This document shows, piece by piece, positions 45,293-55,700 of a DNA stretch of 64,000 bases. The stretch's first letter is position 1, and each line of letters begins with the position of its first letter. This stretch comes from Spirometra erinaceieuropaei (taxonomy: Eukaryota > Platyhelminthes > Cestoda > Diphyllobothriidea > Diphyllobothriidae): positions 49,150-113,149 of the forward strand of contig CACRXP010000567.1 of NCBI GenBank assembly GCA_902702965.1, in the 5' to 3' direction. Both the position numbers and the translations under genes were made by a program. The notes under the pieces were generated by a model that was not told the DNA's origin, ran no database searches, and worked only from the letters and a program-made list of their open reading frames with translations.

Positions 45293-46099
45293 AGCAGCAT
45301 GAGTGTGCAGGGAGTGCAATCGGAATCCAGGCGGACATCGTCACTTTGACAGACAGACAGTAAGAACAAACGTCTACCTACCGAGCACAGCAGTCACCCA
45401 CACACATTCGCAACCGCATCGACTTGATGTGGAACCAGACGAGGGTAGCTGACGTGCATCTACAGTGCTGACGAATTCGTGCGAATTCTGCTTCGGTTGA
45501 TAAGGGAGGAGGGCCACCAGCAGGTGTGTGGTAGAGGCCTAGTCGCGTCATCGGTCGTCTTGATCGAAGAGATCTCGAAAGACGGTGCGTGCGCAAGTCT
45601 TCCGTGGCATGATTAACTCAACATGAAGGTCACCACTACCTCCCACTCGTGGGGCTCCGCAGTGGAAACAATGGACAAATTATCCCTTCGTTAAGCGAGA
45701 CCACGACGAACACGCACGGGCCGTGCTCGTACGCTGTCGTCACCACTTGAGATTTTCACCCCCCACGCGGCGGCGGCGACGACGGCGGCAGCTTGACCGT
45801 CATCGATTAACCCGAAGAAAGGCTGTCTGTCAGGCGGGTGTCCTAATTAGCATCATCATCATCATCATGTGACTCGTGACCTCTGGCCGCGTACCGCCCC
45901 CCAATTATTCACACGTTATCGTCGCCTTTGGCTGCCTGCATATCGTCAACAGGCGCTAAAAGTTCTCCAATTTTTTTAAATGAATTACAAGAATACGACT
46001 GGATTCCCTGTTCAGCCAAACTAGGCGGGGCAAGTTGGGCGTACTAACAGCTGACGAAATCAACAGTGTAAACATCCGATGAGGAGATCTACATGATCA
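45293..46099 (+). repeat. large inverted repeat, left arm
   Basis: The reverse complement of 51827-52735. Shared landmarks are GTGCAGGGAGTGCAATCGGA at one end, CTGACGTGCATCT, TCTCACTCGTGGGGCTC-like sequence, GCTTGACCGTCATCGATTAA, and ATCTACATGATCA at the other. A (CAT)n run at 45854-45870 is absent from the right arm. Arms are about 5.7 kb apart and bracket an HDHD5 exon. Confidence 0.8.
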
Positions 46100-46259
46100 G
46101 CGTTCTCATTCAATATGGCATTTTCAGCGTCAAGCGGCATCCGGTTCACACATCGAGTGTCAAGTTTACAAATGCCCCTCTTGAACTGCGCCATGGATAC
46201 CATCAACCGACACTCAGCTCCTTCACTGACTTCACTGCCACACCCTATTTCGGTTCAGT

Positions 46260-47000
46260 TTATAAGGGAGGAGGCCACAAGTAGGTGTGTGAAAAGCAAA
46301 TACAGAGCTTTGTGTCAGGTAGCCGAGAGCGCCCAGGCTAATCCAGAGCAATGCCAGAGCACTATGGGTGTGCGAGGACAGCGACCTTCACGGTGATAGT
46401 TTATTCCATTATCACTCAAAGTCGCATTCTACAGGCTAGCTACTCTGTTCCCTCCCTCCCAAACTACTAAAATCAATCCTACTTCAAGATGTCCAGTTGA
46501 GTCGTCAGCCGTCTTGATTGACGAGATCTGGAGAAGTGATGCGTGCGCAAGTCTTCCGCACTAGGAGTTACTCCAAGCGAGGGTTGCTGCGACCTTCTAT
46601 CCGTGATGGTCCTCAGGGGGAACGATGGATAAAATATCCCTCGGATGAAGGCATTTATTCGGAAGCTATGACACGCACGCATGGCATGTGGAAGTACGCC
46701 GCTGTAAAGGAGTCTATGCTTGAGATCTTAATTCCCAGGGAAGCCGGTTGATTGCCTTCGATTAAAACGGAGAAAAGCTTCCCGTCAGGCAGGCGCGTTA
46801 ATGAGCGCCACCATGTGACTCGTGACGTCAGCCCAGATACGGTTCCCCCCACCTGTTCACATCTAACAGTCGAGTTTGACGACCCGCATTTCGTCAGCGA
46901 GTCCTTAAATGTCTATTTCACCCCTTCTCACGGAATTTAACAAGAAATGGAGGCCATAACAACAACGAAGTCGAATTACACCGAGTAAGTCCGACCGATG
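46260..47000 (+). repeat. diverged third copy of the inverted-repeat unit
   Basis: Shares AAGGGAGGAGGCCAC, GTGCGTGCGCAAGTCTTCCG, CCGTCAGGCAGGCG and CCATGTGACTCGTGAC with the arm at 45293-46099, in the same order and orientation, at lower identity. The adjoining 46140-46260 also matches the tail of the 1.3-kb tandem duplication (ATGGATACCATCAACCGACA). Confidence 0.6.
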
Positions 47001-47099
47001 AACATACTGGAAGGACTGACAGAAGCGGGGACTTTCTTTGGACATTCTTCGGGACCTAGTCATGCAAAAGGACAAAGTGGACGGATGCATTAAGGTGGA

Positions 47100-47375
47100 C
47101 TTTGATCTAACCCTAAACAGAGAAAATCAATTGGTCAATTATGTAGCTCCACCTGAAGTAAGCAGAGCCCAGCCACCTGTAATACAGGACAGGTGATAAT
47201 AGGGGTTTTTTACAGGTGGGTCCGGGGAACGCACAGACGACGAGGTCAAGTAGTTGCATGCAAAAGAAAAGTTAGTGGGAATGCGCGGTTGTACTTTGAG
47301 TGGTTAAGAAGTAGTTGTCGTAACCCCTGATCCTAACCCTAACCTCCAACCCTAGCCCCTAACCCCAACCCCAAC
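47100..47375 (+). repeat. degenerate telomere-like tract with GCCACCTG motif
   Basis: Has ATCTAACCCTAAACAG at 47105, CAGCCACCTGTAATACAGGA at 47170, and CCTAACCCTAACCTCCAACC near 47330. The motif lies between two CCCTAA-like tracts here. Confidence 0.55.
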
Positions 47376-47546
47376 AGTATTTTGTCCATCGGGCGCGACT
47401 ACATAACCACATCTTACAAATTAATCAGGTGCAATACCTGCGGCGGCAGTCAAAGGGACAAGACTGCAACAACCATACTAGGGTGAATTTCGCAAGATGT
47501 GGCCAAGCGACAGCGTGCAACAGGAGGCCAGACAAGAGTCACTTAC

Positions 47547-47654
47547 TGCCACAGTCCTCAAGGTTTTTGCTGGGATCTCCATCGTGGATGAGGAGGTCCA
47601 GGAGAATTTGCAGACTGTGTTCCCATCGCTGCGGCTCACCGAATAAAATAATAG
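47547..47654 (-). CDS. HDHD5: HDHD5 exon with LFGEP block
   Basis: 108 nt, acceptor TTTTCTTTTTACAG and donor GGCA|GTAAGT. The frame reads IILFGEPQRWEHSLQILLDL and then LIHDGDPSKN, matching human VVLFGEPVRWETSLQLIMDV. It exits in phase 1, which fits the GT-starting exon at 40575. It enters needing one base from upstream (N|CT), whereas the exon at 57050 ends in phase 0, so a further short exon must lie between. The first 64 nt of this exon are duplicated at 48889-48952. Confidence 0.9.
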
Positions 47655-48888
47655 CTGTAAAAAGAAAACAAAACATTGGATAGGGTCGGTAGCAGTTCGA
47701 TATTCGTGGAAAGCAAATACCGGTACGACAAGACTAATGACATTCAAATGGCTAAGTACGGCGAGACCTCGGTGACGGGTATTCCTGAGAACGGCATGAC
47801 AGGCAAGGTGAGACGTGGCTTTCGTGTGAAGGAAAAACATGTGTGGGCGTTGTGGAAAACCCAAACTCAGGTCTAACAATGGGTCACGCCGTTCCCCGTG
47901 GAGACAGAAAAGCCCTAATTGATAGAAGTCACATTAGCTCAACGTCACAGGAGATCTGCCATATTTTGTGTTAACAAGCCCTCCCTCCAATAGGGAGCAG
48001 CTGATAAATGCGTGATATTTACCCACGGCGACACAAGGATGATGAAGTGGAATGCATGGGGCTCATGAAGAATACAAGATCGTGATGAGATGAGGCAGAG
48101 GTATTTCTAAATTGTCTTTTGAGTTTAGCTATGTTACATACTGAGATTATATTTCTTTAAAATGTCCTGCGATATGGAACCGTTAAGAAGATACGTCAAA
48201 CCAGCATTCCTGGTCGAAAAATGCATGAAATCGTCTAGCGGAACAGAAATAATAATTGGGCCTGCAGATAGCCAAAATACTTGATTTTTAGGGTCCGTTC
48301 TGGGTCTCTTCAACATTCAGCGATGTCCGCTTTCTTCATTGGCTGGGTTCCAAGCCAGGGGCTGGCACTCCCCAGGGATCAGCCCACAGTCCTCACTCAT
48401 AGAAATCCCTATGAATAAATAATGCAAAAGTGCACCGCAGCAGAAACCCCTGACTCGCTTAACTGTTTTCTCTTGCAACCGTGCTAAACACTCCTTTTGA
48501 GTTGCTTTGGGTTACCTTTGCAGTTCTGGCGACTTGGGACGTGATCGTCTGCATGAATAGTCTGGTTCGCTTGGCTAGATAAAAGGGGAGTCAGCTCCCA
48601 GACGGCAGGTATCCATCCCCTTCAGTGCCTAGGCATCGAGTTCGCAAATCGACTGTCATGTTTACAACTGTTTTTTATTGAACTGTGCCATGGATACCAT
48701 CAACCGACAGTCAGCTGCTTTATTGCCTTCGCTGCCACACCCTATTTCGGTCATCTTGAGACCCAGTGACGACTCATGGGACCTACTGCCGCACCAGCGC
48801 TACACGAATGCATTGTCCTGACAATCCTTCCCAGCCCTCTGCTAGTAGACCTGCATCCGCCCTGTTTAACTACCTCCCAGACTGGATT
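47591..48888. repeat. 1.3-kb tandem duplication, copy 1
   Basis: Begins AGGAGGTCCAGGAGAATTTG inside the HDHD5 exon and ends CTACCTCCCAGACTGGATT. It is closely matched by 48889-50687. The two differ by small indels (for example near 47842) and by the Penelope insertion in copy 2. Confidence 0.9.
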
Positions 48889-48952
48889 AGGAGGTCCAGG
48901 AGAATTTGCAGACTGTGTTCCCATCGCTGCGGCTCACCGAATAAAATAATAG
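48889..48952 (-). pseudogene. HDHD5: truncated duplicate of an HDHD5 exon
   Basis: It keeps the acceptor (TTTTACAG) and the first 64 nt of the exon, identical to 47591-47654, and then runs into unrelated sequence (CTCCTAATCCAGTCTGGGAG). The authentic donor is lost. A weak donor-like GGGAG|GTAGTT lies about 15 nt further on. On the minus strand it precedes the intact exon, so inclusion would shift the frame. Confidence 0.85.
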
Positions 48953-49489
48953 CTGTAAAAAGAAAACAAAACATTGGATAGGGTCGGTAGCAGTTCGATA
49001 TTCGTGGGAAGCAAATACTGGTACGACGGGGCTAATGACATTAAAAATGACTAATTACGGCGAGACCTCGGTGACGAGTATTCCTGAGAACGGCATGACA
49101 GGCAAAGCGAGACGTGGCTTTTGCGTGAAGGAAAAACATGTGGGAAACCCAAGCTCAGCTCTGACAATGGGTCACGTCGTTCCCCTTGGAGACAGAAAAG
49201 CCCTAATTGATAGGAGTCACATTCACTCAACCTCACAGGAGGTCAACCCTATTTAGTGTTAACAAGCCCTCCACTCAATAGCGGGCAGCTGATAAATGCG
49301 TGATATTTACTAACGGCGACACAAGAATGATGAAGTGGGATGCATGGGGCTCATGAAGAATACAAGATCCTGATGAGGTGAGGCAAAGACATTTCTAAGC
49401 TATTGCCAATAGAAGCGAAGAGACGAGTCCCAGGAAGCAGTCTTGAAGAAGAAGAAGAAGAAGAAGAAGACACGATCGTCGGGACAAGA

Positions 49490-49546
49490 GCTTTATTAGC
49501 CTGACGTTTCGGATTCCTGCTCGAATCCATCATCAGAGACAAAAGC
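49490..49546 (-). ncRNA. hammerhead-ribozyme-like motif (left terminus)
   Basis: On the minus strand: GCTTT, GTCT, CTGATGA, a 6-bp stem II (GGATTC / GAATCC, loop GAGCAG), GAAA, CGTC, AGGC, AAAGC. Its sequence equals the plus-strand motif at 49845-49901. Hammerheads in Penelope terminal repeats are established; this assignment is by pattern only. Confidence 0.7.
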
Positions 49547-49844
49547 AGATAAGGGTAGTTCATGAATATGCGGCTCAGTATTTATAGGATGCAGTAGCCA
49601 TGCTACCGCATACCTATGAATATTCACGGCTCCCCCGCCCTTTCTTTGGGGATCGTTGCACGTGACGTGATGGCCGACATTCGCGTCGTTAATTGCTGCA
49701 ATTTCATCACGTGCGTTGGATGTTGGTGCCACGTGCAACGATCCCTGGTGAAGGGAGGAGCCGTGAACATTCATAGGTATGCGGTAGCATGGCTACTGCA
49801 TCCTATAAATACTGCAGCCGCATATGCATGAACTACCCTTATCT

Positions 49845-49901
49845 GCTTTTGTCTCTGATGATGGATTCGAGCAGGAATCCGAAACGTCAGGCTAATAAAG
49901 C
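49845..49901 (+). ncRNA. hammerhead-ribozyme-like motif (right terminus)
   Basis: Core CTGATGA is at 49855-49861 and GAAA at 49881-49884, with stem II GGATTC (49863-49868) pairing GAATCC (49875-49880). Stem I is formed by GTCT/AGGC (49851-49854 with 49889-49892) and GCTTT/AAAGC (49845-49849 with 49897-49901). ACGT at 49884-49887 before C49888 is self-complementary, so stem III could form only between two molecules; cleavage would follow C49888. One extra T (49862) lies between the core and stem II, which is not canonical. Confidence 0.7.
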
Positions 49902-51442
49902 TCTTGTCCCGGCGATCGTGTCTTCTTCTTTATTCCTAAGCTATGTTACATACTGTTATATTTTTTAAAAATGTCTTGCGATATGGAAACGTGAAGAAGA
50001 TACGGCAAACCAGCATTCCTGGTCGAAAAATGCATGAAATCGTCTAGCGGAACAGAAATAATAATTGGGCCTGCAGATCGCCAAAATACTTGATTTTTAG
50101 GGTCCGTTCTGGGTCTCTTCAACATTCAGCGATGTCCGCTTTCTTCGTTGGTTCGGTTCCAAGTCAGGGGCTGGCACTCCCCAGGGATCAGCCCACAGTC
50201 CTCACTCATAGAAATCCCTATGAATAAATAATGCAAAAGTGCACCGCAGTAAAAACCCCAGACTTGCTTAACTGTTTTCTCTTGCAACCCTGCTAAACAC
50301 TCCTTTTGAGTTGCTTTGGGTTACCTTTGCAGTTTTGGCGACTTGGGACGTGATCGTCTGCATGAATAGTCTGGTTCGCTTGGCTAGATAAAATGGGAGT
50401 CAGCTCCCAGACGGCAGGTATCCATCCCCTTCAGTGCCTAGGCATCGAGTTCGCAAATCGACTGTCATGTTTACAACTGTTTTTTATTGAACTGTGCCAT
50501 GGATACCATCAACCGACAGTCAGCTGCTTTATTGCCTTCGCTGCCACACCCTATTTCGGTCATCTTGAGACCCAGTGACGACTCATGGGACCTACTGCCG
50601 CACCAGCGCTACACGAATGCATTGTCCTGACAATCCTTTGCTACTAGACCTGCATCCGCCCTGTTTAACTACCTCCCAGACTGGATTCTCGGAAGGACTG
50701 TAGGTGGTTTTGACGATGTCAAAGTTGTACCTGGACGCAGGCTAGCTGACCACTATTAAGCCGACTATATCGTTCCGACTAATTATAGCCTACTGAACTT
50801 GGCATCTTAGATAAACAAGGTGGCTAGACCAGTCGGTTTAAACATAAACGCTGCGAAGATTAGAGCGTTTTCGAGCTGCATTTCTGGCGAGGAGAATGCG
50901 CCCTTCGGGACTAATGGTTGCAAGCTCGACGAACTGAGCAGTCTCAAGGATCTCGGAGCCACGTTTCTGCCCCAGGGACAGAGTAAAGGTGATTCGTCGT
51001 CTAAACAAAGGAGGGTTTCTGCATGCCTAAGAAAGTGCCAATGGAGGCGTCGCGGTATTCCCGCTACTACAAAGACCGATTACGTTCGAAGGTCTTTTAC
51101 ACCTTCACCCTGACGTCCTTCAGACGTGAGGGTGCCTATGTCAGCAGAACCGTTAAACAGTCTGTGTATTCTGTCGTTCAGCAGACGCGATCCGTTCCCT
51201 CCAAGGGGGAGGGGGGGGGGGGCAACCGCTGCTTCGGTGCTCCCAGCGTTGAATTTCATATTGAGTCTACGGGTTCCGCAGTGTCAGCTTTGTCACCGAG
51301 GCTGTAAATAACACAGCAAGGCCTTTGATCACTGTTAATGTCGCGGCGCCGTACAGCTTGACGCTGGAAATGTCGTATTGAATGATAACGCTGACAGGCT
51401 AGGTCACAGTTGGTAGCCAGGAATGGGGAAGCGGACGGCGAC

Positions 51443-51790
51443 TCTAACCCTAATCTTAACCTTAACCCTAGGCTCAACCTTAAACGTTAACCGTTAACCT
51501 TAACGGCAACCCTAACCGAAATCGTAAATGTAACCGTAGCACTTAGACATAGCCGTAACTGAGAAACCTAAATGTAATACTGAACCTTAATCGTACGCTC
51601 AAACCCTAACCGTAACCCGAAAACCTAAGCCTAAAGGCATAACCCTAACCCGAAAATCGGAAACCATTAACCAGTACCCTAATCCTAACCGCAAACGTAA
51701 AACGGAAGCCAAATGGGTCAGATCTGATTATGGAACCCCACAAAATAGCCCCAGTAAACAAACCCCGCAGCCACCTGAAATACGGGCCTG
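51443..51790 (+). repeat. degenerate telomere-like tract with GCCACCTG motif
   Basis: About 260 bp rich in CCCTAA and variants (CTTAACCTTAACCCTAGG, AAACCCTAACCGTAACC), followed about 75 bp later by GCAGCCACCTGAAATACGGG. It lies beside the right arm of the large inverted repeat. Confidence 0.7.
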
Positions 51791-51826
51791 GATACCAACT
51801 GCGATCTAACCCGCTGACAACTTAAG

Positions 51827-52735
51827 TGATCATGTAGATGTCCTCATCGCATGTTTACACTGTTGATTTTGCCAGCTGTTAGTACGCCCAGCTTGCCCCA
51901 CCTAGTCTAGCTGAACAGGAAATCCAGTCGAATTTTTGTCGTTCATTTAAAAAACTGGGGACGTTTTAGCGCCTGTCGACGATATGCAGACCGTCAAAGG
52001 CGGCGATAACATGTGGATAATTGGGGTATGGTACCCGGTCAGAGGTCACGAGTCACATGACAATGCTAATTAAGACACCCCCCTGACGGACAGTCTATCT
52101 TCGGGTTAATCGATGACGGTCAAGCGGTCGCCGCCGAGGGGAGTGAAGGTCTCAAGTGAGGACGACTTTTCGGCAGCGTACGTGCTCGTTATGGCCTCCC
52201 CTAACGAAGGGATATTTTGTCCACTGATGAGCCCCACGAGTGAGAGGTGGTGGTGACCGCCGCCGCCGCGTGGGGGGTGAAGATCTCAAGTGGTGACGAC
52301 AGCATACGAGCACAGCCCGTGCGTGTTCGTCGTGGTCTCGCTTAACGAAGGGATATTTTGTCCACTGAGGAGCCCCACGAGTGGGAGGTAGTGGTGACCT
52401 TCGTGTGGAGTTAATCATGCCGCGGCAGACTTGCGCACGCACCATCTTTCAAGATCTCGCTGATCAAGACGACTGGTGACGCGACTAGGCCTCTATATCA
52501 CACCTGCTGGTGGCTCTCCTCCCTTATCAACTGAAGCAGAGTTCGCATGAATTCGTCAGCACTGAAGATGCACGTCAGCTACCCTCGTGTGGTTTAACAT
52601 CAAGTCGATGCGGTTGCGAGTGTGTGTGTGTGACTGCTGTGCTCGGTAGGTAGACGCTTGTTCGGACTGTCTGTCTGTCAAAGTGACGATGTCCGCCTGG
52701 ATTCCGATTGCACTCCCTGCACACACATACTGCCA
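51827..52735 (-). repeat. large inverted repeat, right arm
   Basis: Reverse complement of 45293-46099. It is longer because a unit of about 125-130 bp is present twice (52140-52262 and 52268-52400; shared AACGAAGGGATATTTTGTCC and GAGCCCCACGAGTG). Confidence 0.8.
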
Positions 52736-55700
52736 TGAAATTTAGCAAAATAACTAGTGCAGATAAATTGGGCCCAATGATGATCGACCACTCTTTAGGC
52801 GACATTTAGGGATAACTACATTCTTATAAACCGCGCCTGCAAACAGTTACATTCGTAGGTCCGGCCCTAAGCATATTGGCGAGTTCAAGTGAGGACACAG
52901 ACTGCCCAACCGGAGAATCTGTCCGTCGCGCCTTCTAAAATCTCTTCTTTCGGGTGATTATTAGGAGAAACGGCCCATCCCGATGGCATTCAATCATCAT
53001 TTCACACAGGAAGTCGTGGTTTCAAAGACTGTGGACTGACGGAATATTTTGCCTCCCCTCTTCCTCCGACCATGTGCGGTAAACTTGAATGCCATGATTC
53101 CAACGTCTTGATCGAACTTATGGTGACGAAATGACCGGCCTAAGGTTCGGTTCTAACAGTCAATATATGAAGGCAGTTTTTTCGGCTACGTTATTTCGTC
53201 TCGGTTGCTAAAAAAGAGTCGACTGTGGTAGAAATTCACGTGTGGACAAAAAACTGGCCCGACCCGACTTCCAAAAAGGAAACTCATAATTGACGATGTC
53301 ACGCAACATGGAAAGTAAAAATGATGCTCCGGAGTACTTGCCTGATTAATGACTAATAAATTATATAAAAATAAAACACTGTAAGGCACTTGTTAGAGAT
53401 AACTTAGTTAATACCCCCCTGCATTATTCCCATAGGTCATGTGTGTTTGCCAATAAGGTTACGGAACATGGTCGTTCCAGTGCCCCTCAGGACTCAATCT
53501 AGAACCCTCTCAGGCAGTTGCAACGCGATGTTCTTTCCTGGTAAAAAGGTTGTCCACGTTAGGTGCATTTCTGAAGGAATACTGTTCAAAAGACCGCTTT
53601 GATTTAATAAATTGAGGAGACAGATGCATATGACAGGAATGTCTTAGAAATCTCCTAAACCTTCATCCTTCATGATAACTTTACCGAATGTAAGTCAGGA
53701 AATTTGTCTTCCGAAAGGCCATCCGTGTTTAGAAAATTACTTTCTGTCCACTAAATGAGTGCAGGATCATCAGCTTGCATTTCTGTGGCCATTAATCGAA
53801 TCCAGGTGTGCTCAAAGAACCTCAAGACAAACTGGACGGGCGCCGTCTGACAACTAGCAGAGGTCGTCAGTGTGCCACAACGTAAGCCTGAATTGAACTT
53901 TGCCCTTGAGACTGTGGGTTTTTACTCCGAAGCATGGTAACAAACTAACGTCTTGACCATGCGCACTAAGATTTTCGCCGCGGACTCTTAAAATTCATTA
54001 AAAATCCGTCCTACCCAGACTGACCAAATAGACTTGGCCCGTCCCCTTCCTCTTAAAGAGAGTCAAACTATCTAAGACATTCCATATTATTCGCGGTCAT
54101 TGTTGCCCGTTAAAACCGGAGGACTTATTTGAACTCGCAGATGCAAGCCACCTGTGCGGCCACCCATACAAGGTCAAAAGTAGACGTACGCGGCCGGACC
54201 AACGGAAGCTCATCTAACGTTTGCTGAGAATTTGGCGGGTTTCATATTTTTGTGGAGATAAAAATCGTTCTAGTTACTAGTTGGAAATGCTAACTTTGAG
54301 TGAAGTCCTTTCGTAATCAAACTGTTTCGCTGTATCTGCTGGGCACTGTGTTGATAAATATTTCGGCGCTAAATTCATCATGGCAGCGTCCACTATGACG
54401 AACTAGAACATGTATGTTGTGTGGGAGAATCACCGTCTCTGGCTACACACGGGGTTTTCACAAGGAAAAATAGATATGGAGTGGCTATTAAAAGGAAGAA
54501 AACAGGTTAGGCCAAGAAGCCGTAAAACCTTTTGATTTCGCTTCAGTGTTTTGCGCTTAAGCCAAAATTCCGAAAACCGCGTGGGGCATTAATGTTTGTT
54601 AAATCTCAACGTACTAATTCTAGAGTGCATGCTGAAGACAGATTATCTTTAGGGGTTGTACGTAAGAATCAAGCCCCTGCGAAAACGTAATGGAAAATTC
54701 TTAAAAATACCGAAAGAGTTTATACTGGTGTGAAGACATAGCGTGAAGACATACAAATATAGGACGGGTCAATTACCTTCAATTTTGTCTATGTTTGGGT
54801 GAGAAATTGGGCCCTAAAATAAGTAAATCACACAGATTTATATGTGGCCGGCGAAAAACAAAGGTGAGTGTAAAAACTGATGCAGTAAGATTGCGCACTG
54901 TTTTACGCCATCGTGAGGTCTAAACAGAAAATACTAAAATACATGCATCTAGGGATAAAATGGTCATATTTACAATGCCTTTGTCTTCACAAACTGCAAC
55001 GAAAAACTAGTCGGATAAAAGACCATTCCGTCTGAGAAAAGCACCGTAGATCTTTCTTACTGCACAGACAATGAACACAACAAAAAAACAGAATAACGCA
55101 TGACTGTGCAACGACAAATACAGACGGCCAACACTCGGGAGCAAGGTCAAATTACGTGATTTAGAAGCCCGTTCTGAGGAAGCAACTCATATCAATGTGA
55201 AATATTTAGCCAAATAATTTTAGCAAACAATGTGGTGATTTAATGCTTAACTATGAAGTCCACCAGTGTTTTCCGAAAGACGTACTGGATAGTTGAGAAA
55301 CTGATGGAACTCCGTGATCAAAATCCAGTTATTGGTACGAAATACCTCAAATATCGTGAATTGCGCATAGTATAATAATGTGGCATCCGTAGAGTCCGCT
55401 TTTGTATAACTGAATGGACGACAAACAAGACATTTTAAGGTGATCATCAGAATTTATTTATATTCTGGGAAGTGTTTATGGTAAGAACCGCCGCAGACAA
55501 CGCCCGCTTATTTACGCCCACATCAGTTAGAACAGTTTATTCAGATGGACTTCGCATTCTTAAAGAACGGCTTTGCGGTTAGTATAACTCAAATGGCGTA
55601 ATATTCAAATAGTCACGCCTCTTTGTGAAAAAGAAAGGCCCTTCCGAAGTTAAAGTCTCAGAATTGCACATCTGTGTAGTTTTTTACCCTAAAACACAGA

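Larger units (their letters stand above)
49404..49936 (-). mobile_element. internally deleted Penelope-like element with inverted termini
   Basis: The 533-bp insertion is flanked by an 8-bp direct repeat TAAGCTAT (49396-49403 and 49937-49944); the tandem-duplicate partner near 48140 lacks it. Most of it is a palindrome: each arm carries a terminus with GCTTTATTAGCCTGACGTTT and the centre is the last part of a Penelope-like protein on the minus strand (ATSNARDEIAAINDANVGHH). The right end is short ((TTC)n) and the left end long (TGCCAATAGAAGCGAAG), mirroring the ends of the larger element at 59289-62058. A deletion therefore removed RT and GIY-YIG. It encodes no enzyme and would depend on a full element. 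Confidence 0.82.
48889..50687. repeat. 1.3-kb tandem duplication, copy 2, with a Penelope insertion
   Basis: Starts at the same AGGAGGTCC and ends CTACCTCCCAGACTGGATT before diverging. The extra length compared with copy 1 is the element at 49404-49936 plus its target duplication. Confidence 0.9.

Noticed and set aside
45854..45870. CRISPR-like or regulatory short repeats
   Set aside because: A simple (CAT)n microsatellite in eukaryotic DNA; no spacer-repeat pattern anywhere in the window.
49441..49470. (GAA)n run as an independent microsatellite, or the palindrome as an assembly artefact
   Set aside because: The run is part of the Penelope terminus also seen at 62000, and the insertion has clean 8-bp target duplications.
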